Assembly (NCBI RefSeq): GCF_041737375.1
Contig: NZ_JBGSRV010000020.1
Span: 1-64,000, forward strand
Length of the DNA stretch: 64,000 nt
Direction of reading: 5' to 3'
Source: Vampirovibrio sp041737375
GTDB taxonomy: Bacteria > Cyanobacteriota > Vampirovibrionia > Vampirovibrionales > Vampirovibrionaceae
Shown piece by piece: positions 1 through 9,549 of this stretch (position 1 is its first letter; each line of letters begins with the position of its first letter). The translations under genes were made by a program, and so were the position numbers. The notes beneath the pieces are model-generated. The model made no database searches. It had not been told where the DNA came from and was given only the letters and a program-made list of their open reading frames with translations.

Positions 1-85
1 GACTCCGGGGGCGGCCAGTTCTTTGTTTTGGAATGACTGGCTCAATCAGTTCCCATTGCTCGTCACTCAAGGGTCTCCAAGGCAT
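1..85 (-). mobile_element. IS5-family transposase, N-terminal fragment running off the window
   Basis: The complement of 1-85 opens with ATG at 85 and reads MPWRPLSDEQWELIEPVIPK and onward through a RTGRPR stretch. This is the typical N-terminus (DUF4096-like) of IS5/IS1031-type DDE transposases. The gene continues beyond base 1, so the catalytic part is not visible. It abuts the broken end of the acyltransferase gene at about 114, so the IS end lies between about 86 and 120. The family call rests on the N-terminal motif only. Confidence 0.7.
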
Positions 86-113
86 ACGCTATCCTCTTCC
101 AAACCCTGAAATT

Positions 114-770
114 CTAACCCAAAGTTACCGTATTGGCTCTAGTTTTTCTGGCGTACCAAAAGAATAAAGGAATAAACAGAGAGCCGATCATTTCCACTTT
201 CAGAGACCAAGTGTTGGAGTTGAGTGAGGTGTCGGCCATAAGAGCATTACTCAAGATCAAATCGGTGGTGAGAGGTCGGGTGTAGAAAGATGTGAACCAT
301 TGAGAGGCAAAAGGCCACTGGTGGTATTGAAACTGGGTGAATAAGAATGTCAAAATGAGCAGTAGAGAAACTGCGTACGCTGGCCAGATCCGCAATACCC
401 GGCGAACATAGAAAAATATCAGTCCTTTGAGAGTATCTATCGGTGCGCGATTGAGGGATAACCCCAGCACGAATCCACTGAGTACGAAGAACAAAGCCAC
501 GGAGCTTGAGCCGGTAGCCAGCAATTGCAACCAGTAAATGGCGTCTGTCTGAAAGGCTTGCCAAGGATGGTGGCTTGTTAATCCGGTTCCTTGCATGTCA
601 ATGGCAAAAACGCCCAGGCAATGTGCAATAGCGACATTTAAGGCGAGAATTCCCCTGAAGGCTTGTAACTTTCCGTATGGAATTTTTTGAGTTGTCCAAG
701 CTGTGTCGCCGGATAAAAACAAGGATGCCGACTTTGAAAAAAGATGAGAAATGTTCTGAGAAATGTTCAT
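114..770 (-). pseudogene. Acyltransferase 3 (OafA/YrhL-like), C-terminally truncated by an IS element
   Basis: This 218-residue product matches the N-terminal half of membrane acyltransferase-3 proteins, which transfer acetyl or similar groups to surface polysaccharides. Visible features are the start of the family (LQAFRGILALNVAIAHCLG, with the conserved R and H near residues 38-50), the FFVLSGFVLG helix and RRVLRIWPAY. Full members have 350-400 residues, so about half is missing. The reading frame ends at 114, beside an IS5-like transposase start at 85, so the likely cause is IS insertion. It lies upstream of, and divergent from, the exopolysaccharide export gene, so it may once have decorated that polymer. 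It is probably non-functional. Confidence 0.75.
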
Positions 771-1214
771 TGTTCACAATACTCAATTCAATTAAACCAT
801 TTTTGCCATATAATCCAATCGATCAGCCCTAAACTTATATTTTAAAACTTGGCTTACTTTTTGTTTTTTTTTGGTGATTTTTGTCTGGTTCCGTATCAAA
901 TAAGGTGCTTGAGCCACACTAAACATCCAACTGTACGTCACAATTTAAATTTTAAGTAAAAATATTTTTAACACAAACAATTGAAATGAACTGCTTTTTT
1001 TTGTTAATTTTCATTAAGGAAATGGTAAACGTATTTTAACTCCGCACTTGCTTTTTCATTACCTTTATCATAACTTAATTGGTATCTAAATTATCCTTAT
1101 AACCTGTTCTTGGATTGCACCTGTTCGGCTCCGAATATCTACAACATTTACTCTTCGCCCACCCTTTTCACTCTTACCTTTTACTATAGTAATTCATAGA
1201 GATGACCCCTGCCC
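771..1214. promoter_or_regulatory. AT-rich intergenic region upstream of the exopolysaccharide operon
   Basis: These 444 bases between divergent genes are strongly AT-rich with many A and T runs. No ORF or hairpin stands out. The promoter of the + strand export/polymerase operon must lie here. Candidate -35/-10 pairs exist (for example TTGCTT then TAACTT 17 bases later, near 1050-1080), but none is convincing. Confidence 0.4.
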
Positions 1215-2336
1215 ATGACCTCACATCGTTTTATTTCCACCTGTTCAGCCTTTTTCAAGGTTTTATTTGTGCTGTGCGCCATCCTCTTCACTATTTCACC
1301 CTTTCAAGCAGTTCGGGCAGCGGATCGTATGGAAGCACAAATCGTTTACCAGGAAGAGCCCTACCTGCTTGGCCCTGGTGACGTGATATCTCTTCAGGTA
1401 GCCGACGAGGAAGCCTACAGCAACGATCACATCCTGATCGGGCCTGACGGCCACGCGCATGTGCCGGGCGTTGGCGACGTGTACATGAAGGATCGCACGA
1501 TGTCCAGTGTTACCCACGAGGTACTACAGGGCTTGAAGCGCACACTGGTGGCCCCCGAATTCAGCCTCAGCCTGGAAAAAACCAAGCCCTGCATTGTGTA
1601 TCTTTCGGGCGCGGTTATGAAGCCAGGCCGGATTTCAATCACTACCGAACCCAACCAAGTAAGAGTGGAAACCAGCGAAGAGACGGCGCCGCTGTCACGA
1701 ACTGACATGTACCTGAGCAACGTGCTGGCCAATGCCGGTGGTGTTCAACTATACGCCGATCTAAGCCAGGTTCAAATCAAACGTGCCCATGACGGTCAGA
1801 TCTTGACCGTAAATTTGTGGGGACTTCTGAAGGAAAGCGATATTGAGCAGGATATTCGCATCAATTCTGGCGATTCCATTAGCATTCCCGCTTTGCAGAA
1901 CATGGCGCTGGATGATCAGGATTTCCGTTTGCTTGTCAGCTCCTCCATCGGGCCAAAAACCTTTCCTATCCGGGTTCTGGGAGAAGTGGAAAAACCTGGT
2001 GTGTATCTGATGGATGCCACTTCTCCGTACCTGAATACGGCATTGGCGCAAGCTGGCGGTTTTTCGGACAACGATCCTTCCAATCGTCGGGAAATCGCGG
2101 TGCGCCGCTTTAGCAAGGAAGACCGCTTTAGCACATTTTTTGTTCCCCTAAATATGCAGGATCTGATGCTTCGCCCCAATGACGTGGTTTACGTGCCTGA
2201 AAGTACGCTGCATAAATCTGGACGCCGTGGCATGGAAATCGCTCGCATCCTTTCACCCTTCCAGACTGTAGCGCAAACGGCCGCTTCAACCGTACAGGTG
2301 TTTGGCATCGGTGGGTGGAAACGAACCAATTTTTGA
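1215..2336 (+). CDS. Polysaccharide export protein (Wza/GumB family, SLBB domains)
   Basis: The product forms, or contributes to, the outer-membrane channel through which the exopolysaccharide leaves the cell. It is 373 residues. A signal peptide covers about residues 1-35, ending AVRA before ADRM. The Poly_export domain follows, with YLLGPGDVISLQV near residue 50, then SLBB-type beta-grasp segments around 120-190 and 250-300 (IRVLGEVEKPGVYLMDA). I see no clear lipobox, so it resembles GumB/BexD-like exporters more than lipoprotein Wza. It is the first gene of the + strand operon, followed 48 bases on by a glycosyltransferase, with the co-polymerase, polymerase and flippase downstream. The family assignment is firm; the exact polymer is unknown. 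Confidence 0.9.
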   Translation: MTSHRFISTCSAFFKVLFVLCAILFTISPFQAVRAADRMEAQIVYQEEPYLLGPGDVISLQVADEEAYSNDHILIGPDGHAHVPGVGDVYMKDRTMSSVTHEVLQGLKRTLVAPEFSLSLEKTKPCIVYLSGAVMKPGRISITTEPNQVRVETSEETAPLSRTDMYLSNVLANAGGVQLYADLSQVQIKRAHDGQILTVNLWGLLKESDIEQDIRINSGDSISIPALQNMALDDQDFRLLVSSSIGPKTFPIRVLGEVEKPGVYLMDATSPYLNTALAQAGGFSDNDPSNRREIAVRRFSKEDRFSTFFVPLNMQDLMLRPNDVVYVPESTLHKSGRRGMEIARILSPFQTVAQTAASTVQVFGIGGWKRTNF

Positions 2337-2384
2337 ACGTAGTCGGTATTTGTACTTTATCCCCTTATAAAGGAGCCACCTTCG

Positions 2385-3512
2385 ATGTCTGGCCTTCTTG
2401 GTTTCGGTAGCGACCCCACACTTGATGTCCTGCCTCCTTTAATTTCCATCATCATGCCCGCCCACAACGTGGAGCGTTTCATTGAGGCCGCGATTCGCTC
2501 TGTTCTGGGGCAATCCGGTTGCGAATGGGAATTGCTGATCATCGATGATCAGTCATCAGATTGCACTGCGGCTATCGCCCGAGGCTTTGAGGGAAAGAAG
2601 GTTCGTTGCCTGCAAGCCCCTGTTCGCCTGGGCGCGCCTTCCGCCGTCAGAAATTACGGCAGCCGTTTCGCCAGAGGGGAGTACCTGTTCTTTTTCGATT
2701 CCGACGACATCATGCAGCCTGACGCCCTGAGGCATCTGGCTTGTTTCATTGCGGCAAATCCCCACGCTTCGGCAGCTTATGGGTTTTCAACGCACATCGA
2801 CGAGTCTGGCAAACCATTACCTAGTGCCGGATTTAAATTAATTCCCAAGCCGGACGGCACTTACTGTGTACCCGCCAATTATAGTCATACCTGGGATCGC
2901 ATCGCGGCTTCCAAATTCGTGGGATCGCCAAACATTTTAATTAAAAAAACGGTTTTTCAGCGCATTGGCGGTTTGAACGAAAACTTTGCAGCCGCTGAGG
3001 ACATGCAGATTCACTACAATCTGTTCCTGGAATCAATCCACTCAGTCGGTATCATTCCGGCTTACTTGATTCAGTATCGGCAGCATCAAAACAGTCTGAC
3101 CAAAAACACAGAGAAAATAGAAAGCGTTTTGCAGGCGCATTTGCAGGTGGTGGATTGGCTGTTCAGCGATCCCCGCTTTCCCGTCGAATATAGTCATTAC
3201 AAGCCTTTTTCGACTTGCAAGTCCTACAATTATGTTGCCGGTGTCCGTCTTGCGCAGAAGGATGCCCCGAACGCCCGCCGCATCTTAATGCGTGCATTGC
3301 AGGCTCCTGAAACCAATTTGAAATCTTGGCTTCAGGTTTGTTTGAGTACGTTCATTCGTACTTTGCTCCCCGCCGGTATAGATACCCACCTCAAATCGCT
3401 GGCGGTCGATCTCCGCGACGGCGTTTTGCTGGGCCGGTTGAAACGGAGACTTTCCCCACGCTACAAAACCGCGCTTTCCTTCGAAGAGTCATCCTTACGA
3501 GATAGAATTTAA
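2385..3512 (+). CDS. GT2 family glycosyltransferase
   Basis: A cytoplasmic inverting glycosyltransferase of the GT-A fold, expected to add one sugar of the repeat unit onto the lipid carrier. Its N-terminus carries the GT2 signature (ISIIMPAHNVERFIEAAIRS, then LLIIDDQSSD). The metal-binding DxD-like motif is FFFDSDDIM near residue 105. The acceptor region contains AAEDMQIHYNL, the usual E-D catalytic-base motif. Length is 375 residues. AAGGAG lies 9 bases before the ATG. It sits between the export and co-polymerase genes. Donor and acceptor sugars cannot be read from sequence. Confidence 0.9.
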   Translation: MSGLLGFGSDPTLDVLPPLISIIMPAHNVERFIEAAIRSVLGQSGCEWELLIIDDQSSDCTAAIARGFEGKKVRCLQAPVRLGAPSAVRNYGSRFARGEYLFFFDSDDIMQPDALRHLACFIAANPHASAAYGFSTHIDESGKPLPSAGFKLIPKPDGTYCVPANYSHTWDRIAASKFVGSPNILIKKTVFQRIGGLNENFAAAEDMQIHYNLFLESIHSVGIIPAYLIQYRQHQNSLTKNTEKIESVLQAHLQVVDWLFSDPRFPVEYSHYKPFSTCKSYNYVAGVRLAQKDAPNARRILMRALQAPETNLKSWLQVCLSTFIRTLLPAGIDTHLKSLAVDLRDGVLLGRLKRRLSPRYKTALSFEESSLRDRI

Positions 3513-3598
3513 TAATTCTTAATTTACTAATCAGTGCTTTTATTTTATTTTTTTTACTGGATGATATTTATAATTCACTTACAATTGAGGTAGAACAT

Positions 3599-5188
3599 TT
3601 GAAATCTATGGATTCCTCATCTGACCTTTATTTGAAACCGATTTATCGTCAGTCGCCTTCCGGGCCTGCCCGCTTGGTTCCCGCGCCACTCCGACAGCAT
3701 TTCAGACTAGCGTTGTCGGTGGCTATGATCCTGTTTATTCTCTCCGCCATTTACAGTGTCACTGCTTATGTTCCGACCTACAGTTCCGCTGCGTCCGTTG
3801 TCATTAAAAATTCTCCCCTCACCACTAATTACCTCACCACCGATAATTACGCCACCTCGACTTCCTCCTTGGCCAATCCTGTTCTAAACACCATGGAATT
3901 ACTGAAAGGCAAGACCATCGGCAAGGCCCTTTGGGAGCAGATGCTTGTTAAGCATCCCGAAGAGTTAAAAAAAATGAAACTGGAAACGATGTCCGAGTGG
4001 CTGGGGCTTTTCGGGGACGGTAAGAGCTTCATCAAGGCTAGGAATATTCCGGGTACCGACGTCATTTACCTCAATTTTAGATGGTCCAGTCCCCAAATTG
4101 CCCAGGAAGGCATGGGTATTGTGCTGAAGGCGTTTATGCAGGCCAGCCAGGAGCAGAACCAGTCGGAGCATCGCCAGCGCGCCGAATACATGACCCGGCA
4201 AGCAAATGATTTAAAAAGGCGCCTGTTTACCATTCGGGAAGAAGTTGCTCTATTTAAGAGAACCCATGACATTTACAATCTCGAATCGACGCTGACTACG
4301 CTGGAACAGAACCGAAGTGCGCTGGAACAGTCTACCCGAGCTGCGAGCGCGGATGCGCAGAATTACGGTAGCCAGCTTTCCGCGTATGAGTCTACTCTGG
4401 GTATGAACACTAAGAAAGCAGTGGCCGCCGCCGCAATCGGACGTAGCTCTACTCTGTCCCCAATGTATAACAAGTTGTACGAAATGACGGCTGAAAGAAA
4501 TTCCTTGCGGGCGCGCTACACACCCGAGCATCTCAAAATTAAGCAGCTAGACTCCCAGATTTCACAAGTCCGACAGGATATTCAGTCTGAAACAGTCCGG
4601 AACGGTGTGATTAGTTCACCGGCTGCAGCCGGTGATACCAAGACTGTCGACGGTACGGCCGTGATTGCGGATGAAACTCGAGGCGTGGCGGTGACAAACA
4701 TGCTGGAAGTCCAAGCACGCTTTAAAGGAGCCAAAGCCCAGTCTGCTCAGCTTCGGAGTTCTCTCAGCACATTGGAGTCCAAAATACGGGATCTGCCAGC
4801 TGCGGAAGCCAAGTTGATGAATTTAAAGCAAGATGAAAATTCAATCAGCACCGCGTTAGACGTGCTGGAGCAAAAATCACTAGAAGCCAAAATGCGAGAA
4901 ATGCAGACCCTTAGTAACGTGTTTCCCCTTACGGAGCCTTCCGATCCGGGTAGCTCTCAGTTCCCCAACCGTAACCAGTTGATGATTCTGGGTCTGCTGA
5001 TTGGAATTGCTACCGGCGTAGCCACCGCTTTTGGGGCGGATTATCTAGGCCGAATTCAAAAATTCGATGGCGAAGATAATTCGGACGAATTGAATCCGAA
5101 TCTTGCTCTCAAAGAGCTGGTTCTGGCCAATCAACAACAGGCCGAGCCTCAAAGAAGATCCGTCGTCGCGAATGGGATGCACGAATAG
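3599..5188 (+). CDS. Polysaccharide co-polymerase / chain-length determinant (Wzz/GumC family)
   Basis: An inner-membrane protein with a large periplasmic coiled-coil domain that sets chain length and links the polymerase to the outer-membrane exporter. Two transmembrane helices frame it, at about residues 34-57 and about 460-483. Between them is the Wzz domain and long heptad-rich helices (about 195-430). The C-terminus has no Walker motifs or tyrosine cluster, so this is a kinase-less GumC-like form. The best-supported start is TTG at 3599 with GAGG 8 bases upstream; ATG at 3608 would place the ribosome site 17 bases away. A perfect 20-bp palindrome lies inside the gene at 4616-4635. Confidence 0.85.
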   Translation: MKSMDSSSDLYLKPIYRQSPSGPARLVPAPLRQHFRLALSVAMILFILSAIYSVTAYVPTYSSAASVVIKNSPLTTNYLTTDNYATSTSSLANPVLNTMELLKGKTIGKALWEQMLVKHPEELKKMKLETMSEWLGLFGDGKSFIKARNIPGTDVIYLNFRWSSPQIAQEGMGIVLKAFMQASQEQNQSEHRQRAEYMTRQANDLKRRLFTIREEVALFKRTHDIYNLESTLTTLEQNRSALEQSTRAASADAQNYGSQLSAYESTLGMNTKKAVAAAAIGRSSTLSPMYNKLYEMTAERNSLRARYTPEHLKIKQLDSQISQVRQDIQSETVRNGVISSPAAAGDTKTVDGTAVIADETRGVAVTNMLEVQARFKGAKAQSAQLRSSLSTLESKIRDLPAAEAKLMNLKQDENSISTALDVLEQKSLEAKMREMQTLSNVFPLTEPSDPGSSQFPNRNQLMILGLLIGIATGVATAFGADYLGRIQKFDGEDNSDELNPNLALKELVLANQQQAEPQRRSVVANGMHE

Positions 5189-5233
5189 ATCCTTTCTGGT
5201 TCTTTCATCCCTTGCCCAATTGAGTTTTTCAAT

Positions 5234-6736
5234 ATGAATTTTCCACAGGTTCAAACAAATAGAAAAACAGCCTGGCCTCCCATTTATTATCTTGTGCTGG
5301 CCCTAGTTTGCGGACTGCTTGGCTGCACTTTATATATCTGGCTGCCGGAATCACTTGCCGGTCGCCTCTCAGTTCCGCTCATATTGGGGCTTTCTCTCCT
5401 GATTTGCGGCGTTGTGTTTTACACGGGCTATGTTCGGGGCTGCCTCCGAAAGCCGGTTTTGTTTTTGCTCTGTTATCTGGCGCTTTTGCCCTGGTTTACC
5501 TGGGTGACTAAGCTAGCTTCCGCCCTAGGGATTAATTTTCCGCAAACTGTTAACATGGTTTTTCTGTTAGTAATCCCGGTGATCGCGCTAACCCGAAGGC
5601 GTTGGTTTGCTCTGTTCAAGCAGGTTGCACTGATTCGTTATTTTTCCCTTTTCTTGCTGATTGTGCTGGTGAACTACTTGTTTTTCGATCATGTGGTCTA
5701 TGATAAAGGGGTGGCTATCGGTAAAGCCAGCATGAGCGTCCATTACCTGACCCCTCTCGTCCTAAACTTCTTTTCATTGTATTTGACCGCATACGTTGTT
5801 TATTTCACGAACCATCCGGAAAAGCTGATTCAGAAACTTAACATTGTAGTGGTGACGATGACTTTGCTGTTGTCCGTGTTCGCCCTCATATGCTATCCCC
5901 TGAATATTATGACGATGTTCATTGAGGGAATGATGCGTATGCAGCTTATTTTCTTTCATCCCAACAATTTCGCGATTTATCAATCCTACTTGCTGCTTTA
6001 TTTGCTGGGCGTCTATCTGAGCCATGAAGCTGCACAATTCAGTTTTCGTTGGGTGTTGATAGTGACCCTGGTGCTCGGTTTCTTGGCTTTGCTGACCACG
6101 TTGTGTAAAACTGCGATTTTTGCCGTTCTACTAGGCGGAGCGCTAATGTTTTTGCTGAATTGCCGCACAATTAATCAATTCAAAAAAATGTTATTCACCG
6201 CAATCAGTCTTACTTTTATTTTTGGCTTGGCGGGAGTCCTCTTACAATTGTCGATGGGCGTCGATTCGGTAGAAAAAATAAATGATCGCCTTAATGACAA
6301 TCGGAGTGTAGAGTGGCGTCAAAAATCCTGGGATTACTTGCTGGAAAACATCCATGGTATGGAAGTGGTCACTGGCCATGGCATGTCGGCGGCATATGAG
6401 CGGATGATCCAGCACTCAGCCATGCAGGGTCATACCGATCAGGTGGCCGAAGTGCACAACGATTATCTGCAAGGACTGTATGATTTTGGCATTATTGGCT
6501 GGATTCTTTTCCTGGGTCTAATCATAACAACGTTTCGATTGATCGCCAGCTTGTTTAAGACGCAGCCGCATCCTCTTAGCCGCTTCCTTAATCTTACAGC
6601 CCTTGGCCTGCTGCTGATATTCTTTATTTCCTGCGGCACCAGTAATTGTATTGTCATGCTGGAAACCCCGTTCTGGATTCTGCTGCTGACAACCATTGAG
6701 GCTGCCCGCCGTTTGAACGCGGCATCGGTACACTAA
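5234..6736 (+). CDS. O-antigen/exopolysaccharide polymerase (Wzy/GumE-like)
   Basis: A 500-residue integral membrane protein with about 12 hydrophobic segments. It has a large periplasmic loop near residues 335-410 that contains EWRQKSWDYLLENIHG and VHNDYLQGLYDFGIIGW. The last motif (H-N-x-Y-L...G..G) is characteristic of the Wzy_C / O-antigen ligase fold. The expected role is polymerising lipid-linked repeat units in the periplasm. It lies between the co-polymerase and flippase genes, as expected for a Wzx/Wzy pathway. An O-antigen ligase function is possible, but the EPS context favours polymerase. The ribosome site before the ATG is weak. Confidence 0.85.
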   Translation: MNFPQVQTNRKTAWPPIYYLVLALVCGLLGCTLYIWLPESLAGRLSVPLILGLSLLICGVVFYTGYVRGCLRKPVLFLLCYLALLPWFTWVTKLASALGINFPQTVNMVFLLVIPVIALTRRRWFALFKQVALIRYFSLFLLIVLVNYLFFDHVVYDKGVAIGKASMSVHYLTPLVLNFFSLYLTAYVVYFTNHPEKLIQKLNIVVVTMTLLLSVFALICYPLNIMTMFIEGMMRMQLIFFHPNNFAIYQSYLLLYLLGVYLSHEAAQFSFRWVLIVTLVLGFLALLTTLCKTAIFAVLLGGALMFLLNCRTINQFKKMLFTAISLTFIFGLAGVLLQLSMGVDSVEKINDRLNDNRSVEWRQKSWDYLLENIHGMEVVTGHGMSAAYERMIQHSAMQGHTDQVAEVHNDYLQGLYDFGIIGWILFLGLIITTFRLIASLFKTQPHPLSRFLNLTALGLLLIFFISCGTSNCIVMLETPFWILLLTTIEAARRLNAASVH

Positions 6737-6758
6737 AGAAATTAGATGGGTACCTTTT

Positions 6759-8327
6759 ATGGATTACAAAAAAAACCTAATAGGCAATATGATTACCGGC
6801 ACGGGTGGTTATTGTATTAAAATTGTTGCTAACCTGCTCATGGTGCCGCTGATTATCCGCTTTTTGGGAGCGGACGATTACGGGTTCTATATATTCCTGT
6901 TTGGCACAATCGATATTCTAACCGCTCTGGAAATGGGTTTTGCCAATGCGTTAATTCAGCGATTAAGCCATTATTCCACACTAGGTAATACTATAAAGCA
7001 GCAGGAGCAGCTGCTGTTGGGTCAATATTTATTTCTGGGCCTGTCTGTTTTGACAGTGCTTGCTGGCCTGCCGTTAAGCGGAACCCTAGCCGAGTTCTTC
7101 AATTTAACGCCAAAACAGCTTCAGGTGGCGCCCCTGCTATTCAACATCGTGTTTATTGATTCAGCCATTAACCTGTACGGCTTCTATTACCAAGCCGTGC
7201 TGAAATCTCATTGCCTGCATCGGTGGATTAGCGTGAGCGATACCCTGCAGGCAATCATAAGCACCACGCTTTACCTGCTACTACTTATACAGGGACACGG
7301 TATCGTGGCCATTTTCATGGCGCGGCTCGCTATTTCGGTGCTGAACAACACAGCTTACCTGGTAATGGCCGCACGGGTTGAGAAAAACTGCTTCCACTGG
7401 CGCACTCGTTGCACGAAGGCGGGATTTCGCGAGCTGACAGGAATCAGCTTCTTTGTGTTTTTGCAACGGCTTAGCAAGTTGTTTGCCAGGCAAATGGATG
7501 CCGTCCTGCTTGCCCGGTTTATGACTCTTGCGGATGTGGGAATCTACGGCTTTGTGAATAGAATTTTCAGCTACTTGGCATGGTTCTTCCTCCAGTTCAT
7601 TGATGGGATCTCCCCGGTGTTCACTCGGCTAAAGGCAAGTAAGGACCTTGAAAAATCTCGAATGTTATATCTACGGATCAGCGCTTTGTGCTGCTTCCTT
7701 ATTTCGCTGTTCATCATTCTGATCGCGGGCATTTTTCCTGAAATCGTCGCCATTCTGGGCGCGAACCGCATCGATTTCCAGATCGCCTGGATTCTTGCTT
7801 TGGTGATACTGCCCGCCATATGGTCCGATGCTATCTCTGCGCCGGGCCTGAATTATTTGATGTCTACCGGTAACCACCGCCGGATCACTGTGCTCAATTT
7901 TTCGGTCGCCATTGTAAACTTCCTGTTAAGCTGGTGGCTGGTTGGACAAATCGGCCTATATGGTCCGGCATTGGCCACCACCTCTATCAACGTGCTGTAC
8001 AATCAGTTCATCACCAATCCTCTGGCTTGTCAGCAACTGAAAATTTCCAATGTCCGATTCATTCGGGAGGTTTATCTCTCCAACCTACCGCCCTTGCTCT
8101 TGGCTGGCTTATTGGTCGGGCTGGGTCGGTTGGCTTACCAGAATTGGCAATTGAATATCATTCTGTTTGGCATTATATTGATTTTTAGTTCTGTAGCGGC
8201 TTGCGGGCTGTGGTTCGGATTTTCAGCGAACCCGCTGGAACGCACTCTTATCTTGTCCAAATGGAACGATCTCCTCAGCCGCAGCCCATTTATTTTTCTG
8301 AACCTGCGCAAAGAAAAAGTTATTTAG
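6759..8327 (+). CDS. Lipid-linked oligosaccharide flippase (Wzx/GumJ-like)
   Basis: A 522-residue multispanning protein (about 14 hydrophobic helices) of the MOP superfamily, polysaccharide-synthesis branch. The N-terminus has the usual form (GNMITGTGGYCIKIVANLLM, VPLIIRFLGADDYGFYIF). It should flip the undecaprenyl-diphosphate-linked repeat unit across the inner membrane to the polymerase encoded just upstream (22-base gap). The rather long C-terminus still ends in helices. The family is firm; the substrate is unknown. Confidence 0.87.
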   Translation: MDYKKNLIGNMITGTGGYCIKIVANLLMVPLIIRFLGADDYGFYIFLFGTIDILTALEMGFANALIQRLSHYSTLGNTIKQQEQLLLGQYLFLGLSVLTVLAGLPLSGTLAEFFNLTPKQLQVAPLLFNIVFIDSAINLYGFYYQAVLKSHCLHRWISVSDTLQAIISTTLYLLLLIQGHGIVAIFMARLAISVLNNTAYLVMAARVEKNCFHWRTRCTKAGFRELTGISFFVFLQRLSKLFARQMDAVLLARFMTLADVGIYGFVNRIFSYLAWFFLQFIDGISPVFTRLKASKDLEKSRMLYLRISALCCFLISLFIILIAGIFPEIVAILGANRIDFQIAWILALVILPAIWSDAISAPGLNYLMSTGNHRRITVLNFSVAIVNFLLSWWLVGQIGLYGPALATTSINVLYNQFITNPLACQQLKISNVRFIREVYLSNLPPLLLAGLLVGLGRLAYQNWQLNIILFGIILIFSSVAACGLWFGFSANPLERTLILSKWNDLLSRSPFIFLNLRKEKVI

Positions 8328-8369
8328 CATGTCGGTCAATTTTAAATGAATCAATGTAGGGGAAATCTA

Positions 8370-9548
8370 ATGAAGACAAGAAGAAACAGGTTATTTTTCT
8401 TGCATAGTCTGGCGCTCGGCTTGCTGGTTTTCCTAAGCATCAATCATTTGCCCGTTTTGGCACAAACTACCAATAGCATGTGCAGTATTTGCCGCCACCC
8501 GGCTCTAGCCAAAGGCGTGAACATGTATAACTGGTTTATGGGACCGACTATTTTCAACCAGGGCCACCAGAAAGCCTTTGTGACGGACTCGCAAATCCTT
8601 CAAATGAAAAATGCGGGTATTACGCATGTGCGTATCCCTATTTATGCCGGTTTTCTGGCTAACTTTAAGACGCCGACCCCTACGTTCATTGATGCGCGAA
8701 TCCAATTGCTTGATAATGCCATCGCCCGTATGAACAAACAGAGTATCGCAGTGGTGCTTTCCTTGGTTGGTAATAAAAACGCTCCCCACGATATGGCTAC
8801 CTCTGTCAGCGTGCTGAATACTTACGAGAGCCTGTGGGGTAGTCTGGCCAGCCGATATAAAAATATTCCGCCTAACAGGATTTATTTCGAGGTGATGAAC
8901 GAGCCAGCGTACAACGTTGTTTTCCCGAAAGATCCGAACGGCCCGGCCATGTGGGATCGAGTGCAAAGGCGTCTGTTGCAATCCATTCGGGCAGTGACTC
9001 AAAAGCATTACGTCATTTTGACCAGCTATGACTGGGACACCATCGGGGCAGTAACCCAAATATCTAATCCCGTCACCGGACCGAACATTTTGTATACCGT
9101 GCATTTTTACGAACCCGTTGCTTTCGTCTATCAGGGTCTGCAAAGCTTCGGAGATCCAAACATTCAGCAGGCGCGGCTGCTGCCTTATCCGGTCGAGCCG
9201 TTTCAATGCAACGAAACGCTTAAAAAACTTCCCGAAAGCGTTGCCAAGAGCCTTGCCTATTACTGCTATTCACGTTACAGCGTGGCCAACGTGGACAGTC
9301 GGTTCAAAGCCCTTCATGCCTGGGCGCAGAAACATCAGGTACCCGTTTACCTTGGGGAATTCGGAGCGTATAATCAGTTTGCGCCGGCTGGAAACACTGA
9401 GCAGTGGGTCAAGGACGTCCGGCAGATCTCCGAAAAATACCGCATTCCCTGGGCTTACTGGGATTATAAAGCTGATTTCACCCCCATGGTGAAAGTAGAG
9501 GGCGTTGCCAATCCTAAGGTCACCGTGCCTTTAGGTCTGCACTATTGA
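8370..9548 (+). CDS. Secreted glycoside hydrolase family 5 (cellulase-like)
   Basis: A secreted (beta/alpha)8 retaining glycanase. The N-terminus is a signal peptide (KTRRNRLFF, then a hydrophobic stretch ending VLAQ). The acid/base glutamate is in YFEVMNEPAYN (about E178) and the nucleophile in VYLGEFGAYN (about E330). HFYEP and WAYWDYK are further GH5 core motifs. ATG at 8370 is chosen over ATG at 8346 because TAGGGG lies 6-10 bases before it. As the last gene of the EPS operon it probably trims or releases the polymer, as glycanases in xanthan- and acetan-like loci do; that would fit a beta-1,4-glucan backbone, which is inference. Confidence 0.87.
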   Translation: MKTRRNRLFFLHSLALGLLVFLSINHLPVLAQTTNSMCSICRHPALAKGVNMYNWFMGPTIFNQGHQKAFVTDSQILQMKNAGITHVRIPIYAGFLANFKTPTPTFIDARIQLLDNAIARMNKQSIAVVLSLVGNKNAPHDMATSVSVLNTYESLWGSLASRYKNIPPNRIYFEVMNEPAYNVVFPKDPNGPAMWDRVQRRLLQSIRAVTQKHYVILTSYDWDTIGAVTQISNPVTGPNILYTVHFYEPVAFVYQGLQSFGDPNIQQARLLPYPVEPFQCNETLKKLPESVAKSLAYYCYSRYSVANVDSRFKALHAWAQKHQVPVYLGEFGAYNQFAPAGNTEQWVKDVRQISEKYRIPWAYWDYKADFTPMVKVEGVANPKVTVPLGLHY

Positions 9549-9549
9549 G

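Noticed and set aside
8505..9206. A 233-codon - strand ORF inside the GH5 gene
   Set aside because: It is the antisense shadow of a clear secreted glycanase gene with catalytic motifs; no start site or family match.
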